Shown here: in pieces, positions 17,692 to 25,389 of the stretch
How the letters are laid out: each line of letters opens with the position of its first letter
Numbering within the stretch: position 1 is the first letter of the stretch
Assembly: GCA_017448245.1 (NCBI GenBank)
Contig: JAFSLV010000017.1
Span: forward strand, 1-64,000
Origin: Lachnospiraceae bacterium
Lineage (GTDB): Bacteria; Bacillota; Clostridia; Lachnospirales; Lachnospiraceae
Direction of reading: 5' to 3'
Length of the DNA stretch: 64,000 nucleotides
Made by a program: the position numbers and the translations under genes
The notes under the pieces: generated by a model
The model's input: only the letters and a program-made list of their open reading frames with translations
Database searches by the model: none
Told to the model about the DNA's origin: nothing

Positions 17692-17826
17692 AGATCTCCT
17701 CCTGATTGAATTGCCGCTTCTTACAGGACCCGGTTGTCCGATAAGGGCGTTCAGTGTGTCATTGGACGGGACATCAGGCCATCCCCGGGCTCCCATGAAT
17801 CAGGTGAAAATGCCCGTGTGCATAAC

Positions 17827-17832
17827 AGTATA
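17827..17832 (-). promoter_or_regulatory. Probable extended -10 of hpf promoter
   Basis: Minus strand TG-T-TATACT, next to the T-tract that ends the upstream NlpC/P60 transcript. No good -35 box is visible. It would give a leader of about 130 bases. Confidence 0.4.
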
Positions 17833-17841
17833 ACACAATTG

Positions 17842-17871
17842 AAAAAAAAACGCGACCCTTAAAGAGCCGCG
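17842..17871 (-). terminator. Rho-independent terminator of the NlpC/P60 gene
   Basis: Minus strand CGCGGCTCT pairs with AGGGTCGCG (two G-T pairs) around a 3-base loop and is followed by nine T residues. It begins 33 bases after the stop codon of the NlpC/P60 gene. Confidence 0.85.
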
Positions 17872-17904
17872 CTTTCAGAATCTTTTTATGAAGTGTCCGG
17901 GGGG

Positions 17905-19608
17905 CTACAGGAAGAACCTGCGGATGCCCAGAGGCGTCGAATAATAGGCGCTCGAGACGATGATGCCGACACCCGGATGCGAGGCGTGGACGATCTGCCC
18001 GTTGCCGATGTAGATCGCGACATGGCCCTTGTAGACGACGATGTCGCCGGGAGCCGCCACCTCGAGATTCTCGACCGGCGTGCCGTAATCGAGCTGCCAG
18101 TAGGAGCCGTGCGGCAGCGAGATGCCAAAGTTGGCATAGACCGCCATCGTAAAGCCGGAGCAGTCCGCGCCGTTCGTCAGGGACGATCCGCCCCAGACGT
18201 AGGGGTTGCCGACAAACTGCAGGGCAAAGGCCGCTACGGCCGCGCCCGTGTCGGAATAGCTCGTCGCGTAATTGACGGCCGGCGTATAGCTCTGGGTCAC
18301 GCCCGTGGCACCCGCATTGCGCTGGGACGCCGCGGCGATCTCCGCAAGCCTCTCTTCTTCCTTCTGGCGCTCTCTTTCGAGACGCGCCTCTTCCTCTTCG
18401 CGTGATTCCGCGGTGCGGTATTCGTCGCTTAAGGTGACATATTCCTTGAACAGATAGCCCTGCTCGCCGTCATAGCTGATGACGAGGACCCATTCGTCAC
18501 TCTCTTCGATGACCTCGACCTTGTCCCCGACCTCGAGCATGTCGAGCACCTCGGAATCGGTGGAGGCCTCCTCGCGGAGGTTGAGGGAAAAGACGTTGAC
18601 CGTCGCATATCTGCGCATCAGCGAAGGCAGCATCGCCTGCGCCTCGTCGCCGACCGCGCAGTACTCTTCCTTGACATAGCCGGTGGCCGTACCGGATTCG
18701 ATCAGATACCAGCCTTCCGTATAATCGAGCAGATTGCCCGCGGCTCCCGCGTAAAACTTGCCGACGATCTCGGCCTCGGTATTCGGCTCCGCGCGCATAT
18801 TGACATAATCATCGACATTGGCGACGACCGTGCCGCTCGTCAGCGGCGTCGTCTGTGCCGTTTCCTGCTGTGTACTGTCGGGTGTGAGCGCCATCGCCTG
18901 CGCGGCACCCGCTTCCGCCTCCTGTAAGGCGTCTCCCTCGGGGACTTCCGTGTCCGTCAGCGCCTCCTGCGGCTGCGGCTGTGCACCTTCCGGTGCGTGG
19001 GCAGCGATCCCCGGCAGGATATTGCTGACCGTCAGCGGCACATCGTGCGGCGTGACCGAAGGGAGCCGGGACAGGATGGAATGGTCCTCCTGTGCGTCCG
19101 GTGCGGACATGTCCGCTGCCGGCTGCTGAGGTGCCTCCTGCATCGTGCCGTCCGCCGCGGGCGCTCCTTCCGTCAGGGGTGTCTCTTCCTCTGTGGCGCC
19201 GGTTGTGACCGCCGCGGGCACGACCGGTGCGGTCGTATGATAGAGGAGCTCTTCCGGCATCGGCTCGACGGTACGCTCCTCGGCCGCGCTCCTGACCACC
19301 GCCACGGTATCGGCGGAAGCAGGGGCCAGTGTCGCGATCTCACGGACGGGCTTTTCCTGTGCGATAACGGTCGTCGCCGCCGCTCCCGCATAGGCGAGGA
19401 ACGTCGTACGGCGCTCGGTCTGTGTCGTCTTCTGGATGGAAGAGAGGGAAACCCTCTGGGGTGAGAAGTAGATTCCCGCACCGGCGCTGGGCAGGGAGTC
19501 CGCGACCGGTGACGTCGGCTGTGTCGCAGACACAGGGATCGACGACAGACATATGGAAGCGGCGCACAAAAACGCTGCGCCGGAATAGATCGGTTTTTTG
19601 AAACGCAT
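17905..19608 (-). CDS. Secreted NlpC/P60 peptidoglycan hydrolase with two SH3b domains
   Basis: Exported gamma-D-glutamyl-type endopeptidase that should cut stem peptides of the cell wall. Signal peptide residues 1-28 (VSATQ end) are followed by a long Ala/Pro/Glu-rich disordered region to about 270. Two bacterial SH3 domains follow (about 275-335, DDYVNMRAEPN; and 345-405, NLREEASTDSEV), then a short Glu/Arg coiled coil and the C-terminal NlpC/P60 domain. The catalytic triad is visible as Cys483 (GADCSGF), His529 (KGHVAIY) and His541 (IVHAS). The architecture matches cell-separation or remodelling hydrolases of Clostridia. It is monocistronic with its own good promoter and terminator. Confidence 0.95.
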   Translation of the reverse strand: MRFKKPIYSGAAFLCAASICLSSIPVSATQPTSPVADSLPSAGAGIYFSPQRVSLSSIQKTTQTERRTTFLAYAGAAATTVIAQEKPVREIATLAPASADTVAVVRSAAEERTVEPMPEELLYHTTAPVVPAAVTTGATEEETPLTEGAPAADGTMQEAPQQPAADMSAPDAQEDHSILSRLPSVTPHDVPLTVSNILPGIAAHAPEGAQPQPQEALTDTEVPEGDALQEAEAGAAQAMALTPDSTQQETAQTTPLTSGTVVANVDDYVNMRAEPNTEAEIVGKFYAGAAGNLLDYTEGWYLIESGTATGYVKEEYCAVGDEAQAMLPSLMRRYATVNVFSLNLREEASTDSEVLDMLEVGDKVEVIEESDEWVLVISYDGEQGYLFKEYVTLSDEYRTAESREEEEARLERERQKEEERLAEIAAASQRNAGATGVTQSYTPAVNYATSYSDTGAAVAAFALQFVGNPYVWGGSSLTNGADCSGFTMAVYANFGISLPHGSYWQLDYGTPVENLEVAAPGDIVVYKGHVAIYIGNGQIVHASHPGVGIIVSSAYYSTPLGIRRFFL

Positions 19609-19673
19609 TACGGTACTGCCTCCGAACTTTTACAACTTTACTGCATTTGTTACAAATTTATTACGCCTTTAAG

Positions 19674-19702
19674 ACTATACACTACATTTCCCGGGTTGTC
19701 AA
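19674..19702 (-). promoter_or_regulatory. Sigma-A-type promoter of the NlpC/P60 gene
   Basis: Minus strand TTGACA (19697-19702), 17 bases, TATAGT (19674-19679). The -35 box lies inside the inverted repeat GGGTTG-N5-CAACCC (19693-19709), which could be an operator. The leader is about 60 bases. Confidence 0.8.
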
Positions 19703-19755
19703 GCAACCCTGCGGGCGCGGCAGGTCGTCATTCAGACAAGCCGGAATTGCGATAT

Positions 19756-20703
19756 TTAGCGGCCGGAGTAATCTCTTCCGACCAGATAGTCCGTGACGCT
19801 CGTCACGGCATTGGCGCCGTCCGCGACCGCCGTCACGACCTGGCGCAGGCGCTTGGTGCGCACGTCTCCCGCGGCAAAGATCCCCGGGGCGGACGTTCTG
19901 CCGCTCTCATCGGCGATGATATAGCCCTTATCGTCCATGTCACAGAGTCCGCCAAAGGACCCGGAGCGCGGCAGGATCCCCACCGCCATAAAGCAGGCAC
20001 TGCTTGCCAGCTCCTTCTTTTCCCCGGTTTTGACATTTTCAACGAGGACCCCCGTGACCGCGTCCTCTCCGAGAACCTCCCGGACGACGCTGTCCCAGAC
20101 AACCTCGACATTGGGAAGGGCTTTCAGCTCGTCCTGCAGGATCTTTGCGGCACGCAGCTCATCCCGGCGGTGGATCAAATATACCTTTTCACAGCCTCTT
20201 GCCAGAAAGATCGCGTCCTCGACCGCCACGTCGCCGCCGCCGACGACCGCCGCCGTCTTCCCGCGGAAAAAGGCGCCGTCGCAGGTCGCACAGTACGAGA
20301 CGCCCTTGCCGGCCAGCTCCGTCTCGCCGGGCACGCCCAGATGCGCATGGGTCGCGCCGGTCGCGAGGATCACGGTCTTGGTCTCGAGCTCTTCCTTTTC
20401 CGTTTCTACTATATATATGGGGGCGTTGTCGCCGCCGTCTGCTTCCTTGCGGCGGATTCCCCTGACCTCCGCGCTCTTTACCGTCGCGCCGAGCTTGTCG
20501 ACATGCTCCCTGAGCTTCATCGCGAGATCAAAGCCGTTGATGCCCGGAATCCCCGGATAATTGTCTACCTCATAGGTATCGACGATCTGTCCGCCGCTCA
20601 TCGGATTCTGCTCGATGCACAGAACAGACAGTCCCGCGCGTACGGCGTAGATCGCCGCGCTCATGCCGGCCGGGCCGGTTCCTATGATGATCGTGTCATG
20701 CAT
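19756..20703 (-). CDS. trxB: Thioredoxin reductase
   Basis: Cytoplasmic flavoenzyme that passes electrons from NADPH to thioredoxin. The ATG ending at 20703 has AAGGAGG 8 bases before it. The FAD-binding motif GTGPAGMSAA is near residue 7, the redox-active pair is in SYCATCDG, the NAD(P) motif is VVGGGDVAVEDA, and the C-terminal FAD motif GIFAAGDVR is present. Length 315 residues is standard. It follows the serine acetyltransferase gene on the same strand, separated by a 16-bp tandem repeat array, so the two may form a thiol/cysteine-related unit. Confidence 0.95.
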   Translation of the reverse strand: MHDTIIIGTGPAGMSAAIYAVRAGLSVLCIEQNPMSGGQIVDTYEVDNYPGIPGINGFDLAMKLREHVDKLGATVKSAEVRGIRRKEADGGDNAPIYIVETEKEELETKTVILATGATHAHLGVPGETELAGKGVSYCATCDGAFFRGKTAAVVGGGDVAVEDAIFLARGCEKVYLIHRRDELRAAKILQDELKALPNVEVVWDSVVREVLGEDAVTGVLVENVKTGEKKELASSACFMAVGILPRSGSFGGLCDMDDKGYIIADESGRTSAPGIFAAGDVRTKRLRQVVTAVADGANAVTSVTDYLVGRDYSGR

Positions 20704-20730
20704 ATGTATTTCCTCCTTGTTACGCATCGC

Positions 20731-20826
20731 CTGCCGGATGCGTTCTCTGCCGGATGCGTTATCTGCCGGGCTCGTTGCCTGCCGGATGCGTTCTCTGCCG
20801 GGCTCGTTGTCTGCCGGGCACGTCAG
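20731..20826. repeat. Six tandem copies of a 16-bp repeat
   Basis: Units begin CTGCCGG and read CTGCCGGATGCGTTCT or CTGCCGGGCTCGTTGT with small changes, at 20731, 20747, 20763, 20779, 20795 and 20811. The last unit contains the cysE stop codon. The array fills the gap between cysE and trxB. Copy number could vary by slippage. Confidence 0.9.
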
Positions 20827-21752
20827 CCGCCGCAGTCCTCAAACAGCGCCTCGCGGTCGTTCTGGTAGACGAGCTCCTGGTTCTTGACCATCACGCGCGT
20901 CCCCGGCCCCACCGACTGCGTGATAAAGACGTTGGATCCGATCACGGCGTCATGTCCGATCACGGTCTTTCCGCCGAGGATCGACGCGCCGGAATAGATC
21001 GTCACGCGGTCCTCGATCGTGGGATGTCTCTTTTGTCCGCGCAGGGTCTGTCCCCCGCGCAGGGAAAGCGCCCCGATCGTCACACCCTGATAGATCTTGA
21101 CATGCTCGCCGATCTCGGCCGTCTCCCCGATCACGACGCCCGTGCCGTGGTCGATCATAAAGTACGGTCCGATCGTCGCGCCCGGATTGATGTCGATGCC
21201 GGTCGACGAGTGCGCGATCTCCGTCATCATGCGCGGGATCAGCGGCACCTTCAGCAGATAGAGCTCGTGCGCGATGCGGTTGACGCTCGTCGCGTACAGC
21301 CCCGGATACGAAAGAATCACCTCCGCGATGTCAAAGGAGGCGGGATCGCCGTCGTACGTCGCCTGGATGTCCGTATCGATCATCGCGCGCACCTTGGGGA
21401 TCTGTTCAAAAAACGTCAGGCAGATGTCGCCCGCCATCTCATGCAGCCGGTCCTCCGTAAGCCCTTTGGTATCCTCGCGGTATGCCAGCGCCATCCGCAC
21501 CTGCTTGCGCAGATTGAAGAGCACATCCTCGATCAGGACGGAGAGGCGGTTCCTGTCCGAATAGCTGCGATAGACATTGTCCCTGTAATAGCCGGGAAAA
21601 AGAATGATCATCATCTTGCGCACGATGTCCGCGATCTGCTCCTGGTCCGGCTGTGAAAAAAGATCGAGCTTGTCGATATGCCTGCCGCTCGTGCCGTAGT
21701 CTTTTAAAATCATCCCGACGATACCGTCGATGCGCGCGTCAAACTGTTCCAT
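20823..21752 (-). CDS. cysE: Serine O-acetyltransferase
   Basis: Makes O-acetylserine from serine and acetyl-CoA, the precursor of cysteine. An N-terminal helical domain (about 1-185) is followed by a left-handed beta-helix of hexapeptide repeats with the signature DHGTGVVIGETAEIGEHVKIYQGVTIG. At 309 residues it belongs to the long form with an extended N-terminus found in Clostridia, rather than the short CysE. The promoter and a terminator-like stem lie directly upstream. It is probably co-transcribed with trxB. Confidence 0.93.
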   Translation of the reverse strand: MEQFDARIDGIVGMILKDYGTSGRHIDKLDLFSQPDQEQIADIVRKMMIILFPGYYRDNVYRSYSDRNRLSVLIEDVLFNLRKQVRMALAYREDTKGLTEDRLHEMAGDICLTFFEQIPKVRAMIDTDIQATYDGDPASFDIAEVILSYPGLYATSVNRIAHELYLLKVPLIPRMMTEIAHSSTGIDINPGATIGPYFMIDHGTGVVIGETAEIGEHVKIYQGVTIGALSLRGGQTLRGQKRHPTIEDRVTIYSGASILGGKTVIGHDAVIGSNVFITQSVGPGTRVMVKNQELVYQNDREALFEDCGG

Positions 21753-21772
21753 CCCGTTCCCCCTGTCTTCTT

Positions 21773-21815
21773 CAAAAAAAGAAGGTCTGTGTTCTTCGTC
21801 AACTAACAGACCTTC
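21773..21815 (-). terminator. Terminator/attenuator hairpin before cysE
   Basis: GAAGGTCTGT (21781-21790) pairs perfectly with ACAGACCTTC (21806-21815), and on the minus strand it runs into seven T residues. It can end transcription of the gene at 21860-22336. Because a good promoter lies between that gene and the hairpin, it may also act as an attenuator at the very start of the cysE transcript. Confidence 0.85.
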
Positions 21816-21821
21816 TGCTTC

Positions 21822-21851
21822 ATCATATCATGTTTCAATCAGCTGCGTCAA
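21822..21851 (-). promoter_or_regulatory. Promoter of cysE
   Basis: Minus strand TTGACG (21846-21851), 18 bases, TATGAT (21822-21827) with an upstream TG. Transcription would start at about 21815, the first base of the hairpin just downstream. Confidence 0.65.
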
Positions 21852-21859
21852 AAGTCCTT

Positions 21860-22336
21860 TCACACGGCCTTGGAGTCCATGCGCATGGCCTCCTCCTCGC
21901 TGAGTGCGGAGTCGATCAGCTTCATCAGCTCGAGGGTGCTGCGAAAATGCTCTCTCTTGTTCTGCTCCGCCCAGATCACCTGACCCTGCCAGCTGGAGTT
22001 CTGCCGGTACTGGACCTGTACGATAAATGTGCCCTGCTTTCCTCTCTTGTCCTGTACGTTGTGTAAGTTCATCGCCTTCCCCCTCTTGAAATTAGGCGTC
22101 CGTTCCTCCTGCGGGGGCACGTTTTTGAATGTCCTGCAGTTTGTGGAACGCTGCGGGAAATTCCACTGGTCATACATCTCTTCCATCTGGAAGACCATGT
22201 CCATGATTCCTGAAAATGACTGGGGCCGCGTCGCGTACTGGTGCCATAACTCCCCATAATAGTCTCCGCCGGAATTACCGTTCACGCAGACAGTCACCAG
22301 GTTAGGCGCGAAAAATCTGACCAATGCTTCTCCCAT
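21860..22336 (-). CDS. Conserved-looking hypothetical protein
   Basis: Function not recognised. The ATG ending at 22336 has GAAGGAG upstream, which decides the start over two earlier in-frame Met codons. The product (158 residues) has no signal peptide or membrane helix. It begins MGEALVRFFAPNLVTVCVNG, has a middle rich in Arg, Asn and Gln, then a strand pattern GTFIVQVQYRQNSSWQGQVIW and a C-terminal helix (FRSTLELMKLIDSALSEEEAM). It is a single gene with its own promoter and terminator. A small single-stranded-nucleic-acid or signalling role is possible, but nothing in the sequence proves it. Confidence 0.7.
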   Translation of the reverse strand: MGEALVRFFAPNLVTVCVNGNSGGDYYGELWHQYATRPQSFSGIMDMVFQMEEMYDQWNFPQRSTNCRTFKNVPPQEERTPNFKRGKAMNLHNVQDKRGKQGTFIVQVQYRQNSSWQGQVIWAEQNKREHFRSTLELMKLIDSALSEEEAMRMDSKAV

Positions 22337-22424
22337 GATAAATTTCTCCTTCATTATTATAACATTACACAATCATAAGTCAATGATCGAACGCACAAAA
22401 AGACGATCTTTTTAGCGCACTCTT

Positions 22425-22453
22425 AGTATACCACATAATCTATCATAAAATCG
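22425..22453 (-). promoter_or_regulatory. Promoter of the gene at 21860-22336
   Basis: Minus strand TATACT (22425-22430) with TG one base upstream, 17 bases from CGATTT (22448-22453), preceded by ATATGAT. It is the same layout as the pilus operon promoter. Confidence 0.6.
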
Positions 22454-22545
22454 ATCATATTTGGAATTTTTTTTGATTTTTTTTGATACCCTTTTTCCGG
22501 GGTCCTGTCCGCTGCGATCGCACCGGACGGGGGGCCCCACGGGGA

Positions 22546-23547
22546 TTACTCCCCGAAGAACTCCGTGATGAGCGAAAAATGCCTTGCCCGCAGGGCTTCG
22601 TCCCCGTTAAACGGCTCGTGCGGCGCGCCTTCGACCAGATATTTTTCGACCGCCTGCGCCTTGCGCAGCAGCTCCTCCTGGGCGCCCGGCAAAACGAGCG
22701 TATCATGCTCCATCTGGAACAGCAGCGTCTCCGTGCGGATCCGTGCGGCATCGCGCACCGCGCACTCCATCCCCCGGATCGCGGCATCGACCCAGCCGGA
22801 GGAGGCACAGCACGTGCGGTAACAGGGGTCCGCAACCCGCTGGTAAAACTGATACGCATTGCGCCCGGCGTCCGTATACGGCGGCACTTCGTCCGGCAGA
22901 TGCGGGTCAAAGGCGTGCGCGCCCGGCGAAGGGTCCTTTAACTGCCCAAAGAGCCTCGCCTTGAGAATCGCCGCCTTTACCAGGGGGAACGGGAGCCCGC
23001 CAAAGGTGATCGCGAGCATCGGCGCATCAAGTATGGCCCGGTCAAAATCGTCCGGATGCTTCTCCAGATAGAGCGCACCGATCGCGCCCCCCATCGAATG
23101 CGCAAAAAGAAAGCGTTTTCCGGCAGGCACGGCGGGCACCGCCACACTATCATAAAAACGCTTAAGATCCGCGACATATTCCGCAAAATCATCGACGTGC
23201 ACGACCTCCGGCGAGGCCGCCTGCCGTCCCGAGCGGCCGTGTCCGCGGTGTTCGAGGAAGAAGATTCCGTAGCCCGCCTCGTACAGGAGCGCGCCCATTT
23301 CATGATATTTGCCGAAAAACTCACAATATCCGTGGGAAAAAACGATGCCGCCCTTCATGTCTTCGGGGATGGCCGTATAATATTGCAGGGTCAGACCGCC
23401 CTCTCCTTCCATGGTTCCGGCCTTGACCGCGCTGGTCAGCCATGGGAACACCTTCTTCTCCATGCGCAGGCCGTACGTCTCGTCCGCAAGCGCGGATGCC
23501 TTGTCCCATGCGGTTTTTGCAGCGATGACACTCTTGTCGTTTTTCAT
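22546..23547 (-). CDS. Alpha/beta hydrolase (lysophospholipase / monoacylglycerol lipase type)
   Basis: Soluble serine hydrolase of the PldB/Hydrolase_4 group, likely cutting lysolipids or monoacylglycerols. The oxyanion segment VFSHGYCEFFGKYHEM and LEHRGHGRSGR are typical of the family, and the nucleophile Ser is in FAHSMGGAIG. The acid is probably the Asp of FQMEHDTLVLP and the final His in GAPHEPFNGDE. It overlaps the upstream C39-like gene by 4 bases, and that gene overlaps dinB by 4, so the three form one coupled unit. Confidence 0.9.
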   Translation of the reverse strand: MKNDKSVIAAKTAWDKASALADETYGLRMEKKVFPWLTSAVKAGTMEGEGGLTLQYYTAIPEDMKGGIVFSHGYCEFFGKYHEMGALLYEAGYGIFFLEHRGHGRSGRQAASPEVVHVDDFAEYVADLKRFYDSVAVPAVPAGKRFLFAHSMGGAIGALYLEKHPDDFDRAILDAPMLAITFGGLPFPLVKAAILKARLFGQLKDPSPGAHAFDPHLPDEVPPYTDAGRNAYQFYQRVADPCYRTCCASSGWVDAAIRGMECAVRDAARIRTETLLFQMEHDTLVLPGAQEELLRKAQAVEKYLVEGAPHEPFNGDEALRARHFSLITEFFGE

Positions 23548-24179
23548 GTCTGCCTCTTTTTCACCGGATGAAAAAACCCGGTCCGGATGCTGTTTGCCCC
23601 GAGCCAGACGGGGATGTCGCTCCAGCCGTCCGCGGCGAGGAACTCTGTGATTTTACGTTTTTTGGATGCGCTGCCCGCTTCCTCCCTCTCCCGGTAGCCA
23701 TAGAGCAGCAGATGGTGGTTGCCGTATTTTTTATGCAGGATCGTCTCGAGATAGATGACGGCATCCCCATCGAGCGCTCGTTTGAGGAACACGGACAGCG
23801 AGGGCCTTGCGAAGCCCACGGCGAGATCCTCCCTTTGGTAGAGCGCGGCCGCACGGCGGATATAGGCGGGCGCTGCCGCGTTGAAGGTGCCGCCGAGGAT
23901 CTTCAGGCGGTCCATGTTGAAATAATAATGTCTCTCCCTTCCGAGCAGGGCGATCCGCCGGAAGATCTTTTTGGGCAGCATCCTTTTCCCGGGAAAGAGC
24001 GGGTATCTGTTTTCGAATGTCATGAGGAGATTGGCGATCGCGGTCGGCCCGCAGTGGCGCACGTAGCCCTTGTCGAGGGCGCCGAACTGTCCGGTCGTCG
24101 CATAGGTCGCGTACGGCTCCCATTTCGATGCGGTCATCGGTGTTATGTCTTTTTCCCGTGCCACAGCTGCCATCGTCAC
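23544..24179 (-). CDS. Papain-fold (peptidase C39-like) protein
   Basis: Probably a cysteine-peptidase-fold protein. The segment YVRHCGPTAIANLLMTF holds the Cys plus G-P-T/A signature of C39-like domains, and GNHHLLLYGYRE supplies the matching His. No signal peptide is visible, so a cytoplasmic or peripheral location is likely. The substrate is unknown. The gene sits between dinB and the alpha/beta hydrolase with 4-base overlaps on both sides. Confidence 0.65.
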   Translation of the reverse strand: MTMAAVAREKDITPMTASKWEPYATYATTGQFGALDKGYVRHCGPTAIANLLMTFENRYPLFPGKRMLPKKIFRRIALLGRERHYYFNMDRLKILGGTFNAAAPAYIRRAAALYQREDLAVGFARPSLSVFLKRALDGDAVIYLETILHKKYGNHHLLLYGYREREEAGSASKKRKITEFLAADGWSDIPVWLGANSIRTGFFHPVKKRQT

Positions 24180-25333
24180 AGATCAAAGAGACTCATCTGC
24201 CGGTACAGTCCCTTGTCGAGCCTGGTTGCGGAGACGCCGATCAGGCGGATCTTCGAGTTGCGCGAAAAGACGCCCTGCTCGCCGAAAAGCAGACGCTTCA
24301 TCAGGAGCGAGGCGATCTCGTAGATGGTGTCGGTTTTGTTGGTGGAGTCCGCGAGCTTCATCTGACGCGAGTGGCGGACAAAGCGGTCTGTCTTGATCTG
24401 CACGCCGATCGTCTGCGCGTAGACCTCGTCGGCCGCAAGCCGCTGCGCAACCTTTTCGCAAAGCGCGTGCAGCACGGCCGGAGCCTCCTCGTCGTAGGTA
24501 TCCGTCGTGATGTCGTGCGGCAGGGTGACCTCGTTGGAATATCCCTTGGCGTCTTCCCTTGCCTGCGCGACCTCCGTGTCGCTGACGCCGTTGGCGCTGC
24601 GCACGATATAGGCGCCCGCCTTGTTGCCCAGATGCGACTGCAGGACCGCCTCGTCGATGAGCGCCGCGTCGCCGATCGTCCGGACGCCGAGGGAGCGCAG
24701 CTTTTCCGCGGTCGCTTCGCCGCAGCCGTAGAGACGCTCGATCGGAAGAGGCCAGAGCTTTTCCTCGACCTCTTCCGGATAGAGCGTATGGATGCGGTCG
24801 GGCTTTTCAAAATCGCTCGCCATCTTGGCGAGGAGCTTGTTGGTCGAGATGCCGACGTTGACGGTAAATCCCAGGGTGTTGCGGATCTCGTTTTTCAGCG
24901 TCGTCGCGACATTTAAGGGAAACGCGTCCTCGTCCTCCGCCGCAGTATAGATCGATTCCGTGCCCGTCATGTCGAGATAGGCTTCGTCGATCGAGGCCTG
25001 CTCGACAAAGGACGTATAGGTCTTTAAGATCTTCATCATGGCGGCGGAATATCTTTTGTATGTGGCAAAATCGGGCTTCACGATGGTGAGCTCCGGACAT
25101 TTCGTCAGCGCCTTGACGACCGGCTCGCCGGTCAGGACGCCGTATTTTTTGGCGGGAATGGAGCGCGCCGTGATCACGCCGTGCCGCGTGTCGATATCGC
25201 CCGCGACTGCCGACGGGATCGTGCGCAGATCGACGCTGTCCCTGTCTTCCTTTAACCGTTTGACCGCAGACCATGACAAAAACGCCGAGTTGACATCGAT
25301 ATGAAAAATGGTTTTGCGATTGCGTGCTGCCAT
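24176..25333 (-). CDS. dinB: DNA polymerase IV (Y-family)
   Basis: Error-prone translesion polymerase. The N-terminal palm motif IFHIDVNSAFLSW, the catalytic QASIDEAYLDMTG box and the VGISTNKLLAKMASDFEKPD motif are all clear, followed by helix-hairpin-helix (LYGCGEATAEKLRSLGVRTIGD) and the little-finger domain. Length 385 residues is normal. A -10-like TATACT ends 6 bases before the ATG and no ribosome binding site is visible, which suggests a leaderless transcript. No LexA-type operator was recognised. Confidence 0.96.
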   Translation of the reverse strand: MAARNRKTIFHIDVNSAFLSWSAVKRLKEDRDSVDLRTIPSAVAGDIDTRHGVITARSIPAKKYGVLTGEPVVKALTKCPELTIVKPDFATYKRYSAAMMKILKTYTSFVEQASIDEAYLDMTGTESIYTAAEDEDAFPLNVATTLKNEIRNTLGFTVNVGISTNKLLAKMASDFEKPDRIHTLYPEEVEEKLWPLPIERLYGCGEATAEKLRSLGVRTIGDAALIDEAVLQSHLGNKAGAYIVRSANGVSDTEVAQAREDAKGYSNEVTLPHDITTDTYDEEAPAVLHALCEKVAQRLAADEVYAQTIGVQIKTDRFVRHSRQMKLADSTNKTDTIYEIASLLMKRLLFGEQGVFSRNSKIRLIGVSATRLDKGLYRQMSLFDL

Positions 25334-25339
25334 ATCCTA

Positions 25340-25345
25340 AGTATA
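25340..25345 (-). promoter_or_regulatory. -10 box directly at the dinB start
   Basis: Minus strand TG-C-TATACT followed by TAGGAT-ATG. The predicted transcription start coincides with the start codon. Confidence 0.45.
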
Positions 25346-25389
25346 GCACATTTCGCGGAAAAGAGGGGAGATGACTTGTGTTTCCGTCT

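Noticed and set aside
20731-20826. Possible CRISPR array
   Set aside because: Units are only 16 bp, directly adjacent with no unique spacers, and no cas genes are present.
21773-21851. T-box or S-box riboswitch for cysE
   Set aside because: The leader is far too short and lacks the T-box sequence or SAM-I core; only a simple hairpin with T-tract is present.
22495-22545. GC-rich stem after the alpha/beta hydrolase gene as a terminator
   Set aside because: On the minus strand the stem is followed by AGGACCCCGG and not by a T-tract; the T-rich stretch nearby lies on the wrong strand.
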